Part shown: one piece after another, positions 24,301 to 37,138 of the stretch | Numbering within the stretch: position 1 is the first letter of the stretch | Layout: each line of letters opens with the position of its first letter | Assembly (NCBI GenBank): GCA_024138025.1 | Contig: JAMXBD010000011.1 | Location: 2,653,501 to 2,717,500 of the forward strand | Source of the DNA: Combretum micranthum | Taxonomy: Eukaryota > Streptophyta > Magnoliopsida > Myrtales > Combretaceae | Direction of reading: 5' to 3' | Length of the DNA stretch: 64,000 nt | Translations under genes and position numbers: made by a program | Notes under the pieces: generated by a model | What the model saw: only the letters and a program-made list of their open reading frames with translations | Database searches by the model: none | Told to the model about the DNA's origin: nothing

Positions 24301-25323
24301 CCATTGATTGCCATGTCACTCTAAATCAAGTGATAACACAATTGCCTGTATCTAAATAATGTTTGTGGTTTATAATGAATTGTCTGTTTTGGTTGATCAC
24401 CCCTAAATTGACTAATGACTACTGGTACCATAATGGAAAAAATCATGCATAACATACTATGCATAAAAAGCATTGAGTAAGTGGTAGCCTACTACGTGTT
24501 AGATTCTCGGATCTCTGGTAATGCTTGAATTATCTAGGCCAGAGAGCTAGTAGTTAATTGCAAGATTACTTTTGTTCTGTTGATACCATAGGAACTACAT
24601 GGTAAATGAAGGACGCCGCTTATGTATTACTTGAGAATAACTAACACTTAATGGAGTTCTAAAGCTAAACAGGAAATAAATAATGAACATGATAAGTATA
24701 AAGAGATAACTAAATTGAGATTGTTATTTCCTGAAATCTTAAAGTATCTCCTGGGTAGGTGGACCATAGATTGTGATCCTTCAACCCCGATGGGAGGGCG
24801 TAAATCTTCATCCTGTTTGGATTCCGGATTATCCAAACTTGTAATGTTCATTTGTGTGATTGCTACATTTCATATGATTGTTAAATAACTTGTGTGTTAT
24901 GTGTAATAAATTCTGATTACTCACTGAGCTCGTGTTTTAGCTCACACTCCCACAGTCCTTTCAGGTTCACCCTGCGACCGTGGCTCATTACTAGCAGGAG
25001 CATGGTCCCGGTAAGAGACTAGAAGCCGAAGTCTAAAGTTTAGTATAGAATTAGAATATCTATATCTGTAATAGTCTTAGGGTGCATGAAATGTGCATTG
25101 GAAGCATCAGTTAAAGTGGTAAGGAATCCTGCAGCTTATGATCTGTAATATGGAAGTTTGTAATAGTTGTTTACTAATTTACATCTTATATATGTTTGTT
25201 TATTCCCTCCAAGCAACTAAAAGATCCTGTTTTTGAAAATCAGGTCACTCCTAGAAGGTAACCTAATAATGATAATCAAGTGGTTCTTGATTATTATTAT
25301 TAGAATACCCTCGGGGCATGACA
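21388..25323 (+). repeat. 3' LTR of the gypsy element
   Basis: It is 3936 bp, a copy of 11144-15128 shorter by about 50 bases from scattered small indels. It keeps the hairpin trio (22945-23062), the TTA microsatellite and the GGGCAGGTGAGT element (near 24184). It ends GGGGCATGACA, with one base different from the 5' LTR end. Confidence 0.95.
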
Positions 25324-25904
25324 GAAATTGCAGTGGTGGTCTCCCCCCTTCTTATGGCATGCATGTCAGATTGCCACAAGTTGGTACACCACTAGATGTG
25401 ACAATTGTATCCTAAACATCATGAAAACTTAATTGAGATTATATACATGTCTATACCAATTATAAGTTGAATAACTTTCATTTTGAAAGAAAAGAAAGTG
25501 TCAAAATGTTGATATCTAAGTCCATCAGAAAATCGAGAATTAGCCTATCAATTCCGTCATGGCAAGAAATTCATCACTTCTTGCCTTATACATGAATTTG
25601 ATCAACTTCGTGGGAGACTGATCGATATAAGTCGGTTGAGACACTATTCGAAAAAATTCAAAACAAACATTATATCCATCTTGAGACGGCAGTCATTAGT
25701 GAGATATTGGACTTTACTCTATAAATCGATCCAGAGACAACAAAATTGTAAATACTATTTTGCAATAAAATGAATTTTGCCGGTCACTTATATGATATAT
25801 TGCATCAGCTCAAGCTCACCGTTGACAATCATGTCAAAATTCCTTTTTTGTTAATGATTTTTCCAATTAACTCGTGTTATCAAGCAAAGCCCTTTCACAT
25901 TCTT
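25324..25904. other. Anonymous flank of the gypsy element
   Basis: I see no gene. The first bases (GAAATTGCAG) are the right flank of the retrotransposon. A short open frame at 25233-25415 only straddles the LTR border. Confidence 0.5.
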
Positions 25905-26170
25905 TTGGGGAACCCCTTTTGGTACTTGAACTTTAGCTAAGTGAATGATTAAGTACCTAAATTTTTAAGAAGAGCAATTTATTACTTAGCCAAACTTTTT
26001 ATATGTCTTTTTATTACCTTACTCTTTTATTGTCAGTAATGGATATATGGTAGGCAATGATTGGGTGAAACAGTAAAAAAGGGCATAAAAAGTTTCGCTA
26101 GTATAAAATTGATCTTTTTAAAAGTATATTTAGCCAACGTTTAGATACCAAAATAGACTTTATCCCAATT
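25905..26170. mobile_element. Foldback MITE-like element, unclassified
   Basis: The left arm (from about 'ggtacttgaactttagctaag') and the reverse complement of the right arm ('ggtatctaaacgttggctaaa') pair imperfectly over about 90 bases. Both continue with 'gatcaatttt' or 'gagcaattta' and 'aaactttttat'. It is non-coding. Borders are approximate and no target duplication was recognised. Confidence 0.5.
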
Positions 26171-26857
26171 TTTTAAAGCTTTCAATTTAAAATCGTCAAA
26201 TAATATTAAAAAAAACACTAGTTGTCATTATTTCATATTTTCTTATAGATTTTATGATTTCTTGAATCCCCTATGGCTCCACATGAACTATGTACCAATA
26301 TAATTTTGATAAGCCAATATATATTTTTTAAATGAAAAATTACGATGAATATTTTCTACAGTTATATAATAAAATTATATTATTATTTACTTACCACCTG
26401 TTTATGCGCATGTATCTTCTCTGTTCACGTTGGTAGGCACAAGCGAAGTTCTTAGAAAGAAAGAAATGAAGAAAGATAGATGGAGTGTTCATTTTATTCA
26501 TCGCATATATTTGACGATATAGAGAATGGAGAGGTATACATAAAATACATATTATATCTGTTTGTCAAGACTCAAAGATGACACCATAACATATACCGCA
26601 TTAGTGCAGCAATATAAGACACTAGACACATAGATTTATATCGTACGTAACCTATTATTCTTAATCTGATCAGATGATCATATCATGCATGCATGTTTGA
26701 GCATCTGGATCCGAATAAGCAATAATAAGCTAGCATATGCCGATAATAATTTCAGAATCTTAGAACTATAATAATTTGATATTCACCAACGATGTGTTAA
26801 TGTTAATACATCGTAGCAAATGATTTATTGCACATAAATTATTGATGCAGGACTCAT

Positions 26858-27196
26858 CTATGGCGTTTTTGGAACCATACGCCGGGGTCCAATGGAGTGG
26901 CCAGCACCTGGACTGTGTCCTGGAAGAGTGGATCGAAAATAATCTTTGATTTCGGCTGTCCTGTGTCCAGCTCCAGGACTGTGTCCTAAAAGAGCCCTGA
27001 GATTGGTCCAGGACGATCTTCTCTGCATGTTAGGCCGCATTGACCCGATTTCATGGTCTACCTTAAGATTTTTCTCATTCTCCTGCACCATTTCAAGAGC
27101 ATTACTCGGATACCTTCCCGTAACTTGAGAAATTTCACCACAAATGATCAAAACAAGGACGAGGAGTCCATTCGACATGTGACTCGATTTGGCCAT
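26858..27196 (-). CDS. CEP-family secreted peptide precursor
   Basis: A 112-residue precursor of a C-terminally encoded peptide, a small plant hormone. The known role of CEPs is root-to-shoot signalling of nitrogen demand and control of lateral roots, by way of the leucine-rich-repeat receptor kinases CEPR1/CEPR2. Residues 1 to about 27 form a signal peptide (MAKSSHMSNG then a hydrophobic LLVLVLIICG core), so it enters the secretory pathway. The best peptide is residues 86-100, YFRSTLPGHSPGAGH, which matches the CEP pattern xFRPTxPGxSPGxGH except Ser for the first Pro. A second, shorter match, GHSPGAGH, is at 71-78, whose upstream half (TNLRALL) is degenerate. Basic residues flank both. A 12-residue tail follows the last motif. 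The first ATG was chosen because it gives the signal peptide. The frame is intact and intronless, as usual for CEPs. Which repeat is processed is unknown. Confidence 0.85.
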   Translation of the reverse strand: MAKSSHMSNGLLVLVLIICGEISQVTGRYPSNALEMVQENEKNLKVDHEIGSMRPNMQRRSSWTNLRALLGHSPGAGHRTAEIKDYFRSTLPGHSPGAGHSIGPRRMVPKTP

Positions 27197-27310
27197 TGTT
27201 AATTATACCTTAACTTTCCGAGAAACAAGCCCTGTGAAAAGAAGAGGAGATAATTTGTTAGGGAGATATTTTGTGTTTTGTTGTGTACTCTATAATGTGG
27301 TCTATTTGGG

Positions 27311-27322
27311 GGTATAAATAGC
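27311..27322. promoter_or_regulatory. TATA-like box upstream of the CEP gene
   Basis: GGTATAAATAGC on the plus strand lies about 115 bases before the CEP start codon. Read on the gene's strand it is GCTATTTATACC, a passable but reversed TATA element; in plus orientation it is a classical plant TATA box, but I see no plus-strand gene after it. So the assignment to the CEP gene rests mainly on distance. Confidence 0.35.
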
Positions 27323-27324
27323 AA

Positions 27325-28484
27325 AACAGTCAGATCGGAATTTGCCGAAATGTTTGAAACAGACATAGTACTTAGTTTCCACTAGTCTGTTGATGCTTAG
27401 AGAGATAATTTAGTAAGAGCCAAGAGGGAAGGCAGAGTGGAATTTGTTATGATGATGTTTCCAAAGATTCCCGATGTAGAATATAGATGGAGAAGTGTCT
27501 ATGTGAGTTGCTTCGCTAAATTTTTATCGGAAAAAAATTTGTTGTCTCCATTATACTGTATCCATCATGTTCCAATAAATAAATATTTGACATGTACTAA
27601 GAAGTGTTTTCTTTATTTTAAGAACTTTTAGATTTTTTAATTTATTAAACACATGTTAGATATCTATTAACGGAACACAAAAAAAAAAAAAAAAAAGCAT
27701 GTTGGGACAACAAATACCTTTTCATTTTTGTCCAATAGCTTGGGGCAACTTTATAGTAAAATGGGACAAAACACATGTCTACCAGGAATATATATATATA
27801 TATATATATATCATAATATATATTAAAAAAAAAAATCATTAAAATCCATTTTAAAATTGCAGAAGGAAAATTCTAATTAAAAAAATTGCACTGAAGAAGT
27901 GAGACTTCCCAAATTTAATAGTGCACCAAATTTTGAAAAGGAATTGCAATTTTAAAATAAAGGTATTGAAAAGTTGGACTTATAACATTGACTTCTCAAT
28001 GGTATTTATTAAGCACATGTGATTTTAAAGCAGAATTATTCTGGTAATTAATATTCACTTAACTTTATTAATGTGATTAACTTTATTGATGACCCTGAAC
28101 AATTAAAAATCTATTACAACAAAATAATATATGTAGAGAATAAGCCAGAGTATATTTTATAAGCAATCACTTATATAAAAAAACACCTACGACAATTCTT
28201 TTTTTTTTTTTATTATTATTGTAGCCAGCTTCTTATATTAGTACGCTTTCATAAATATACAATATAAAAGGAAGAAAAGAATGGTAAAATATAATTTGTT
28301 ACTATAACATACATGGCACTATTAAATGATTTTTATCTTTTAGGCTTCAAAAGCATGGGCATACAAGAATAGCAAACAAAATCTTCGCAGCAGTTTTTTT
28401 ATGTTGTAGATTTTTAAAAGTTAATGGTAGTGCAAAATTTTTATACTTACAATGAGAAAAATGTAACTAAAAATGAAATTGCCA
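27325..28484. other. AT-rich DNA with a TA repeat, no gene
   Basis: It contains a (TA)n run at 27788-27812 and A/T homopolymers. The open frames at 27437-27631 and 27645-27839 look like chance frames; I recognise no domain in either. Confidence 0.5.
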
Positions 28485-28805
28485 ACATTAAATGTCGTAT
28501 TTGGTATTTGAATTTTTAATTGCATAAAGTTTTAGAGTATCAATTTACTATATAAACTTTATTAATGTTCGAAATTAACTACCTAAAGTTTATTAAATTT
28601 TGTAATTAACTACCGGAATTGTACTTATTTTTTGCAATTAAGTAGCCCAACTTTACTAAATTTTATAATTCGCTACAAGAATTTTATGTATTTATGCAAT
28701 TACAAACCTCATCAGAGTTAGCAAATTAACTCTTTTAAGCTCCAGGTAGTTAATAAAATAAATTGGCAAAGTTGAGATACCACATTGACGTCCCTATCCA
28801 TAATT
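28485..28805. mobile_element. Foldback MITE-like element, unclassified
   Basis: The left arm near 'atgtcgtatttggtatttgaa' pairs loosely with the reverse complement of the right arm near 'acgtcaatgtggtatctcaac'. The interior repeats 'aattaactacctaaagtttat' style units. The arms are diverged and borders are approximate. Confidence 0.4.
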
Positions 28806-31690
28806 ATAACAATTTCTCATAACTATTGCTAATTTAAATTTTTTATAACTTAATTTTTTTTTATAGTGTTCTATATAATTACGCTCATCAAAATATCTTT
28901 GATTCAAAATGCACTATAATGTGAAGATATTGGGCAAATCACTTATTATTACACTGCACATCATATAGTTGATTACATTGTGCTTTTATGTTATGCATGT
29001 CCCATGCAACCAGACATTTTTATAGCAGGAGACTAATAAAAAGCCTAAAATGTCGTTGCTGGCTTAAAAAATATATAGCTAGCAAATTTGTGTGTGTGTC
29101 CCTCATTTTGCTCAAAAGCACTTTGCTGTGGCTCACTACTCGCTAGTGATACATGACGAGACGTTTCTGGTACGTTTCGATAAACCCAATTCGAATTTGT
29201 AGGCGACGGACAGGACGGACCCTCGAGATTTATTTTCGTTGCAAGCATCAATAACATTTGCCGAGTGAGTGGTGTCGCGTTCGGTGTGTAGCCTTATTGG
29301 ATAAAACATGTACTAATCCCCTTTCAGTGGTCTAAAATTTCTAGTCGCATCGTTATCGTTATACCTTTCAATTTTGTTGCATTTTTCCTTTTTTTTTATT
29401 TTTTTTTTTGGTAATCAATAGTTTCAAGTTTTTAATTTACTCTAAGTAATTAATAAATTATTATATATATTTATATGAAACAACTTAATTACGATTCCCA
29501 CCAGAATAATATAAATTGTAGAGGTTCTTCACGAGATTGTCTTGCATGTGTCACGTGGTTCTCATAATGACTTTAGAATATTGATGAAGAGATGACATTT
29601 GATAATGTGATGACTTATAAAGAATGATGAGGAGAAGAAACATGTAATCTTGGTGTCTCGACTCTCGATCGCACAAGTGATAAGTAAAGGAATATAATTA
29701 GACCCCACATGTCAACGTTGCAATTCTTGAGCAATTGTTGTATTAATATGCATGAGTTGCCTTTTTGATTCTTGTGAACAGATCTTTCATTATGGAATAT
29801 TGGTTGTTTTTTTTCCTTCAAAAGTTAGAAATAAGGAGGAGTGACTAAATATTTAGTCACCTAAAGTAGATAACAGCAATCAAATCCTTGTAATTGACAA
29901 ATTAGATGAAATAAGCTTAATTCATATTTATCATAAATAAGCTTACTATGAGCCAAGGCTATTCTCTTAGGTGCACAAGCTAGCTTACGAAAGATTGAAT
30001 ATAGACAGTCAGTCCAACAATCCAGTTTTGAACCTACTAAGTCAAATCTTATTGTAGAATCCTAATAAATTTATCAAACTTGCTGAGTCTTGTCACTGAG
30101 CTTATGAGTCAAGTCAAAATAGATTATAATAATACTTTATGATTTAAACCTCTTTTATAATTATTTATAATTTAAACCCTTTTTACATAATTAAAATTGT
30201 ATTCTAAAGAAGCATATATGTATTTTCACCTTTTCTTTTTTCCCTTCTATACTACACCTGTGCTTTGCTTTTCACACTTTGTAATTCGTATGCACCACTT
30301 TAGTGTACATGCTAGACAAACATTGAAATAGATATGTGGAATGCATTAGGAAAAAGGGTCTCAAAAAGTTTTTCCCCTTTCGTTTTTGTGACGCCGACGT
30401 GTTCTTGGTCCTTTTTTTCCCCCCATCTTTTTCGTTTCCTCATTTTTTTTCTTTTTTTTTTTTTTTTGGGTTTCATACTCATAACATTTCATATGCGTGC
30501 TTTCGATGTCTAGATAATAACAGGTGTTAGAAATCAAAATGCAATATGCAAAGTGGTAAAAAGTTAAAAATTTACAGTATATATTTCGGTAATTTTTATA
30601 TAATAATCAAAAGCATAACTGAAATTCAACATGCTACGGGTGTGGGATCCCACATTTTGTTTGGTCCTTATCACTGCGATTCCTAGGTCTAATGTAATAT
30701 GTACTGACGTAATCATTTATTTTTTATATGTAGGCTAGCTATTATATTGTATATAGATCACAAGGATTACATTTGAAGAGAAAAAAAAAAATGGCATTTG
30801 ATAATAAAAGATTCTGTAAAACAGTGATATAAATCTTAGTCTTTTAGAGAGGTAGATAAAAGTTTGAATTTTTCTTAATGTAGTAAAAATGAGAAAAAGG
30901 AAAATAGAGTGGCATTCATTATTTGACCCGCTTAATCTGATAGTTGGTCTGTAAAATTAACTATTTCATTTTGTCGACTTTTTTTTTTTAACTTATCAAT
31001 TTTGATGAATCTTTTTTTTTTTTTTTTTTTTTGCCCCCTTTCACTCCTCTTATTCACCTATATAGCATAAAAAAATTTAAAAAAAAATGACAAAAACCAG
31101 CTACACCTGCCTAGTAAATGCTACTAATAAATTTTTCTTTACCAATAGTGTATATATACACACACACACACATAATCAAGATTCCAACTGGATTTGGTTA
31201 TTATCGAAACAATGAAATGGAAGCTCAAAGGAATAATGAATATTCTGAGGAAAAAGTTGTGAATAAAGAGATGCGAAATTAATATTTTATGGGAAATTAT
31301 GGGTGGAATTAGTTGACACTTTCTGAGTTTTATATATTTCTATTGTGAGTATGGGAGTATTATATGCGATGATACAATCGCATACTTTAAACTGTTACAT
31401 ATATATATATATATATAAAATATTATAACTGGATACTATAAGGGAACGATGAACGACGCTAGGCAATAGATTTGAGGTCCGGTCGGGGAGGATTATAAGT
31501 TTTGTGATTTGTGGTTTATAGTTAATCCTACGGAAGGATACTCGGAAAATGAAGAGCCTAAGAGGCCGCGCCCCCACTCCTCCACCACCCCCCACCCCCC
31601 CAACTTCGGGGAGTTGACCAAGAGGCAAAGTAGTAAACCGAAACGGCACTAGAGTTTTCCATGCTCATGTCTATATTACGTCCAACTTTG
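28806..31690. other. Anonymous DNA, no supported gene
   Basis: The stretch near 29100-29290 is GC-richer than its surroundings and has a 70-codon minus-strand frame (29045-29257) without a known domain; I do not call it a gene. There are poly-T runs (30440-30465, 31010-31030), a (TA)n/(CA)n run near 31150, and a C-rich patch near 31560-31605. No RNA gene was recognised. Confidence 0.45.
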
Positions 31691-31695
31691 AAAAT

Positions 31696-32149
31696 TGGTA
31701 ATATCCTTCAAATATAAATAATAGAACTCTAATCATAGAGATGTCTTTTAGTATAATAACTTGAATTTTATTAGAACTCTAAAGTTAAATGTATTATGAG
31801 CAGAGCAATCCAGAAGGTCAGGAAGGGCTGGTACCAAGGACAAAACCGTGCGGCGTGTAATCAAAACGGATTATACTTTGATAAGTGGAGTTTTAAAGCA
31901 TTACAGATGGTATCAAAGTAGTTCATTAGCTAAAAGTGTAGGAGTGTCCTTGCCTCGTATGGTTCTAGACCTTTCCTGCCTCGTATGGTTTGGAATCTGT
32001 ATAACAAAACTGATGAAAACGTCAATTATATAAGTAGGAAAGTATACAATACCCTCAAATATAGATAGTGAAACTCTAATCACAGAGACGTCTTTTAGTG
32101 TAATGGCTATTCGACAATACCTTAGTGGGTAGAGTTTCAGAGTGTTACA
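31696..32149 (+). mobile_element. Cassandra TRIM retrotransposon, 3' LTR lacking the 5S part
   Basis: Cassandra is a non-coding miniature LTR retrotransposon whose LTRs carry a 5S-rRNA-like segment and which depends on other elements' enzymes. The 5' LTR (31696-31905) starts TGGTAATATCC, then 'aactctaatcatagaga', then a 5S-like part with 'gaactctaaagttaa' and 'gagcaatcc'. The primer site is TGGTATCAAAGT (31908-31919), two bases off the iMet match. A purine-rich tract (about 32031-32044) precedes the 3' LTR (32045-32149). That LTR keeps the start ('aatatagatagtgaaactc') and the end but has lost the whole 5S-like middle. Flanks AAAAT (31691-31695) and AAATT (32150-32154) are a near-match duplication. 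Confidence 0.82.
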
Positions 32150-32154
32150 AAATT

Positions 32155-35100
32155 TTATGGATATGTCAATGGGATTGGTTTCGTCACCTATTAACAATTT
32201 AGATTTATGTATCCAACCATGATAACACTAGTATATCACGATTGGTACATAAGAATGAATCGAAATGAAATAACAATTTTGAGATCCATTCCACTTCCCA
32301 TGTTTGGAAGTATTATTAGAAGTTACAATCGCAATTCCATAGAATCTAGAATTCCAAACTCAAAGAGGAATATGATTTTGCCTTTGTGAAAATAGAATTG
32401 CAATTTTTTCCATCTTAAATTAATGATATTTAATTAAATTATATTTTTAATCTAGGATGAAACACTTGTTTACAAACCTTGTAAAAAAAACTTACCTAAA
32501 CACAAATAAAATAATTTTAATTATAAAATAACCAATGCAAAGTCGCACGTCTATTATGTGACTTAGAGTTTTACAAAGTAATGCTTGTGCAATTTAAGGC
32601 AAATACTATAGTGCTAAATTTTATCTAAGAGAAGCGATTTAATACTATTTTTAATGAATAGGAAACACAATTCATGAATATACATGTGTCGCATGAAATA
32701 ACATACGCGACTTATATATGAATACAAGAATCGCATCTAATTAACTTTTATTTGGATGAGTTAATAGTCATATAATTTTCTCTTTTATCCTACATAATTT
32801 TTTTATTTCTTATCTTATTTTTTTGACAAATTCTATTATATACTTATTTATTCCCATTTCATTTCGTGTTAGTATTCAAACATAAGAATAAATTTCTTAC
32901 CATCTTATTCATTTCATTCTATCCAATCTATCCCATTCCTAATAATGATTTCACATACCGAACACAATATTAAATATTTACTGCTCGTTCACTTCGCTGT
33001 AGTTGCAATTTCATTATAGTCTTATTTCTTACGAATAGCTATTACAACGTTTAATTCACTGAATAACGATTTCATGATGAATCCCTATTACACAAAACAT
33101 TGAATAGCCATTTTTTATTTAGACTTACGAATACTAATTCAATGCTGGAACTGTATTTTTTTAAAATACCACCATTTAAATAAAAAATTAATAAAGAAAA
33201 ATCCTATTACAATTGTATTCCTTTCCTCCATCATGAGAATTCTATTATAGCCTTATTCATTCAGTAAAGTGAACAACCGGCAATTCATCACTTGAAATTT
33301 ATTTTAATGATTAAATTAATTAATTGGGCCACACCGCTGAGGGTTTAAAAACCTTTTATCTACATAACGACGTGGCAATTGATATGAACCCCTTGAAATG
33401 CAACTGCATATGTTCGAGTTACATCTCTTTGCGTTCTTCAATAAAGCTATTTTTGTTACGCTATGTGAACAGGTTTGTTTCTTATTTATGGATTTTTATA
33501 TAAATCTCAAATTTCTTCCTTCATCCAGTTCGATTTATTGCCTGCTAGAACTTTTCCTTACCTATGTTCAAATTTTGTCTTGTTTTTCGTTGAATTAAGA
33601 TTAGCTATTTATCTTTGCACGTGGTGTCGTATTGCTAAACATGGAAAATTAGCGGTGCATACATTAAACCAAAAATTTAAATTAAGAACCAAACCTAACC
33701 AAACTGAAATTGTGGTTATTTTTACTGTTTGATATAATTTTGTTTTGGAAAAATTTGATTTCAAAATATTCTATACAATTTTAGCTTATACCATCTCTAA
33801 ACCATACAGAATGAAAATTAAGTTAAAAATACCGTTTTCCCCAACTATAACATGAAACAAGATCCACGGGAACAAGTATCTGACACCGCGTGTTATATGA
33901 TACCGCATAAAGTTATAATATTGAGAAAATACTAATTTGATACTTGAATTTTTGACAAAAAGATTAATTAGATACCTACAACAATATAAGTAAAAAAAAT
34001 ATAAAATAGGAATTTATATATATATATATATATATATCTATAGATATATAATCGTCATATATAAATTATCGTGCCATGTATGATGTTAATCCTTTCAAAT
34101 TCGAATCAATAGAAGGCCCCCAGAGAAGATTAATTATTACATACTACAAATGCACAAAACAAAATACGTGTATTAATTAATTATCATTGAAAACTTTAGT
34201 GGGTGCTTTAGGGGCTTCGGAAAAAGAAAAAAAAAAACACTATTTAAGGAAACTATTATATAGAATGTACCCTTACGATTAAAACTGAAAGCATACTCAA
34301 CGAAAGGAAAAAGTTTATTTAATTTGTTTTTTCTTTTTATTTCAATCCGGTATCACTTCAATTTGAAACTTTATCAAACTAAAAAAGTCAACAAAATTAA
34401 ACCAAACCAAATTATGCCGGTAAACCGTACTATAAATGCCCTATGATGTTTCACGTTGTATGCAGCACCAGCATTTATAAGTATAATTTTCTCAATTGCG
34501 CAATAATTGGCCGCCCTTTGCTTTGACATTCTAGCCATTAATCAATGTTGCCAAGTCTAAATTTTTCATGGGTCTCAACATCTGTATATCGCAACGTAAA
34601 GAGTGGAGTATAAGTTGAACAAGGCAAATATTTAGATGAGTGGAACATAGTGGAGAGGCGATTGAAAGTTGAAACTTTTGATAAAAGCGACGGCAATGAA
34701 CGATAAATATTTATCCTTTCCTCTGGCTTTCCATATATGACACTCGTCAACTTAGTAACTTAGTTGGATTTTGGCTATCTGTCGATCGAATAACGTTGTT
34801 ATCAATGACTAATCGAAAGTATGTACGTTGACCTTGCTGTGTAGACAATTTTTTTGACAACAGAGAGGTATAATTTCAACAATGAGCGTTGTGGTACTAG
34901 TCCTTCTATACCTCACATCATGCTTAATGCGCTTTATCGTTTTAAGTGGTTGGAAAATAGACAAATATATCTTTGTAATCACTGTGTTACCTGTCCATTA
35001 TTAACTAAGTGTCCACGATGAGAATGGGGACATAACCAGCGTGGGGGTTGACGTACTAATTGGCTCAAAAGGTCTTCGTTGGTGCAGTATGGTTGCTTAG

Positions 35101-37138
35101 GGATTTTATTAATCACGTTTAAATCTAAACATGTAATTTCACCCATTTAACAAGCAAATTTAATGTTAAGGTTGAAACTAGAGACGAATGCAAGGTTATG
35201 TAACCACTGGATAGAGGATTGGATTTTACTAATTTAAGTCAGCATTACAATTAATTATAGGAAAGCATTATCACACTGAAAAGGATATGTTTATTGTGGT
35301 AGTCCTACCATATACAATATAAAATCTTAGGTCAATCTTAACTAATGCTGCTAGGACCCGAATTTCAATAGGACCCAACGCTTCGTTTCCACAAGTTAAT
35401 TAGATGGTTAATAATCCTGCATAGCAAAGCATAGTAGCTCACCCTCAATACTTCTAGATATGCCACAAATACTAAACTAGGACCAAATAAGTACACATGA
35501 GACTATTAAACCTTAATTTATACATCGAAAGAAATATACATCTCATAACTTTCTATACAAATATCTAATATCCTAGGATTTAAACCCTACATTTTAGATT
35601 TTCCTATCCTCCCAAGTTAACCCGTTCACATGGATGCCTATCACATGGGATGACTTTTATACCTAAGATAACCAAAATATCTAATGAAAACCTAGAAGCA
35701 TAATTTTTCTAATTTTCCATTCTTAATTTCTCAAACCATCTGGAATCCCAAGTCCTAATAAAGTATACGATTCACCAATCGAGTTCATGCCATTAATTAA
35801 CCTAAAAACAAGGCAAATCTATAGTAGTGTGAGCAAACAATGATACAATGAGTAAGTGACTCTCATAACATGTAATAAACAATTGCAAACAAGTTATCAT
35901 AACATTTCACTAATGTCCATAAAAAACCATATGTGATGCACAATACATATGATTAATCGAATAGTTATGTGGGATATGGATTTACACCCTCGAAGACTAG
36001 TGTTAGGCCCTAGGTGCCATGCCCCTAACTTGACTATGGTGAGGACAATTCACCACATAGCCTACTTAAGTTGAACATGTAAGTCTAATTAACTAAGTGG
36101 ACTTTAAAAAATGTAGGTTGTAATCCAATTACTTGATTAATGAAAACCTTTCTAAGATTTTAGAGTATTTGTTATTAAAAACCTATCATCAAGTCATCAT
36201 AACTCGAAACTAGCTAGGCATGTGTTCCCACAAAAATAATACCATAATAAAAACCCAAAAGTAGCCCAAGATAATAGTCCACGTCAAATGGACAATTTAA
36301 GGGATTATAAACATATAAATAAAGGTAGCACTCTAAAATAACAGTCCATCTAGTCTTCGTTTGTTGGGTTGTACTCCTCATACTCATTGTCCTCCATAAA
36401 TTTGAATCCTTTATAATCATACAATACTAGTAAAGTTATCCTCACCTAAAAAAAGATAAAGTAATTGAACATCCACTACAACTATAACAAAAAAATACAC
36501 AAAAATGCAACATATGAGCCTACTTACTAATGCATCAATCAACCAGTTTAATATATCAAAAGCTTAATTGTGAGGCAAGTAAAATAAAAGTATTTAAAAC
36601 TCTAGAACATGACAATGGACAGGGGGTCTAATAACAATGCAACAATATTAGGGGTTCATAAGAACAACTACATGCTTGCACACAAAGATTGAAAAAAGAA
36701 AAAAGTGACATTGTCTAAGGTTTACCTTTTTAGATAGCCATTACTTTTATAGTCCATATATGCCAAGTTGCTACCAACTCTTATAATCTTTTGGCGTCTC
36801 TTGGTATAGCTTCTCTCTACAACGATGACTATTATGCTAATAGTCTCATGTATCAACTACTTACAAAACCACCCTTAGTGGTCTAAACACCTAATTATTA
36901 TGTTGTTTTAGTTATTATTAAACTTGCATATATAGGCTAAATATAAGGTTGGCACTCGCTAGGTTGAGATGACCACACACACATGCATTTAATAAGTTAG
37001 GCTATTAGTTTCTAACTTATCATATAATGTATATAGTTATGACGTACTAGTATCAAAATACATTCAACATAGTTGATTGAAATATGATATGTATGAATAT
37101 CAATTTACATACTAATTTAATGTTAGTATAGTGTTAAG
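32155..37138. other. Anonymous DNA, no supported gene
   Basis: No open frame here has a recognisable domain; the longest are AT-driven. Features seen are a (TA)n run at 34014-34037 and a stretch at 35349-36000 that starts TGCTGCTAGGACCCGAATTTC and looks LTR-like, but without a partner, primer site or clear end. A 70-codon minus frame at 34538-34750 is unrecognised. I list no RNA genes. Confidence 0.45.

Larger units (their letters stand above)
11144..25323 (+). mobile_element. Ty3/gypsy LTR retrotransposon, Tekay/Del-like chromovirus
   Basis: A 14.2-kb element. The LTRs begin TGTAAACCCCGAAAAC and end GGGGCGTGACA (5') or GGGGCATGACA (3'). Inside are a tRNA-iMet primer site, an extra ORF, Gag, protease, RT, RNase H, integrase, and a chromodomain, followed by a polypurine tract. 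The order RT-RNase H-integrase marks Ty3/gypsy; the chromodomain after integrase marks chromoviruses; the TGTAA...CCCCG LTR start and chromodomain text fit the Tekay/Del group. Both LTRs are nearly 4 kb, long for gypsy but within what this group can reach. Pol is broken by many single-base indels. No matching target duplication flanks it. It sits among AT-rich DNA with no nearby gene upstream and about 1.5 kb before the CEP gene. Confidence 0.95.

Noticed and set aside
26946..27128. Plus-strand 60-codon frame opposite the CEP gene
   Set aside because: It is antisense to a well-supported secreted peptide and has no domain.
29045..29257. 70-codon minus-strand frame in a GC-richer patch
   Set aside because: No signal peptide, domain or repeat was recognised; chance frame cannot be excluded.
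35349..36960. Possible solo LTR beginning TGCTGCTAGGACCCG
   Set aside because: I found no second border, target duplication, or partner repeat.
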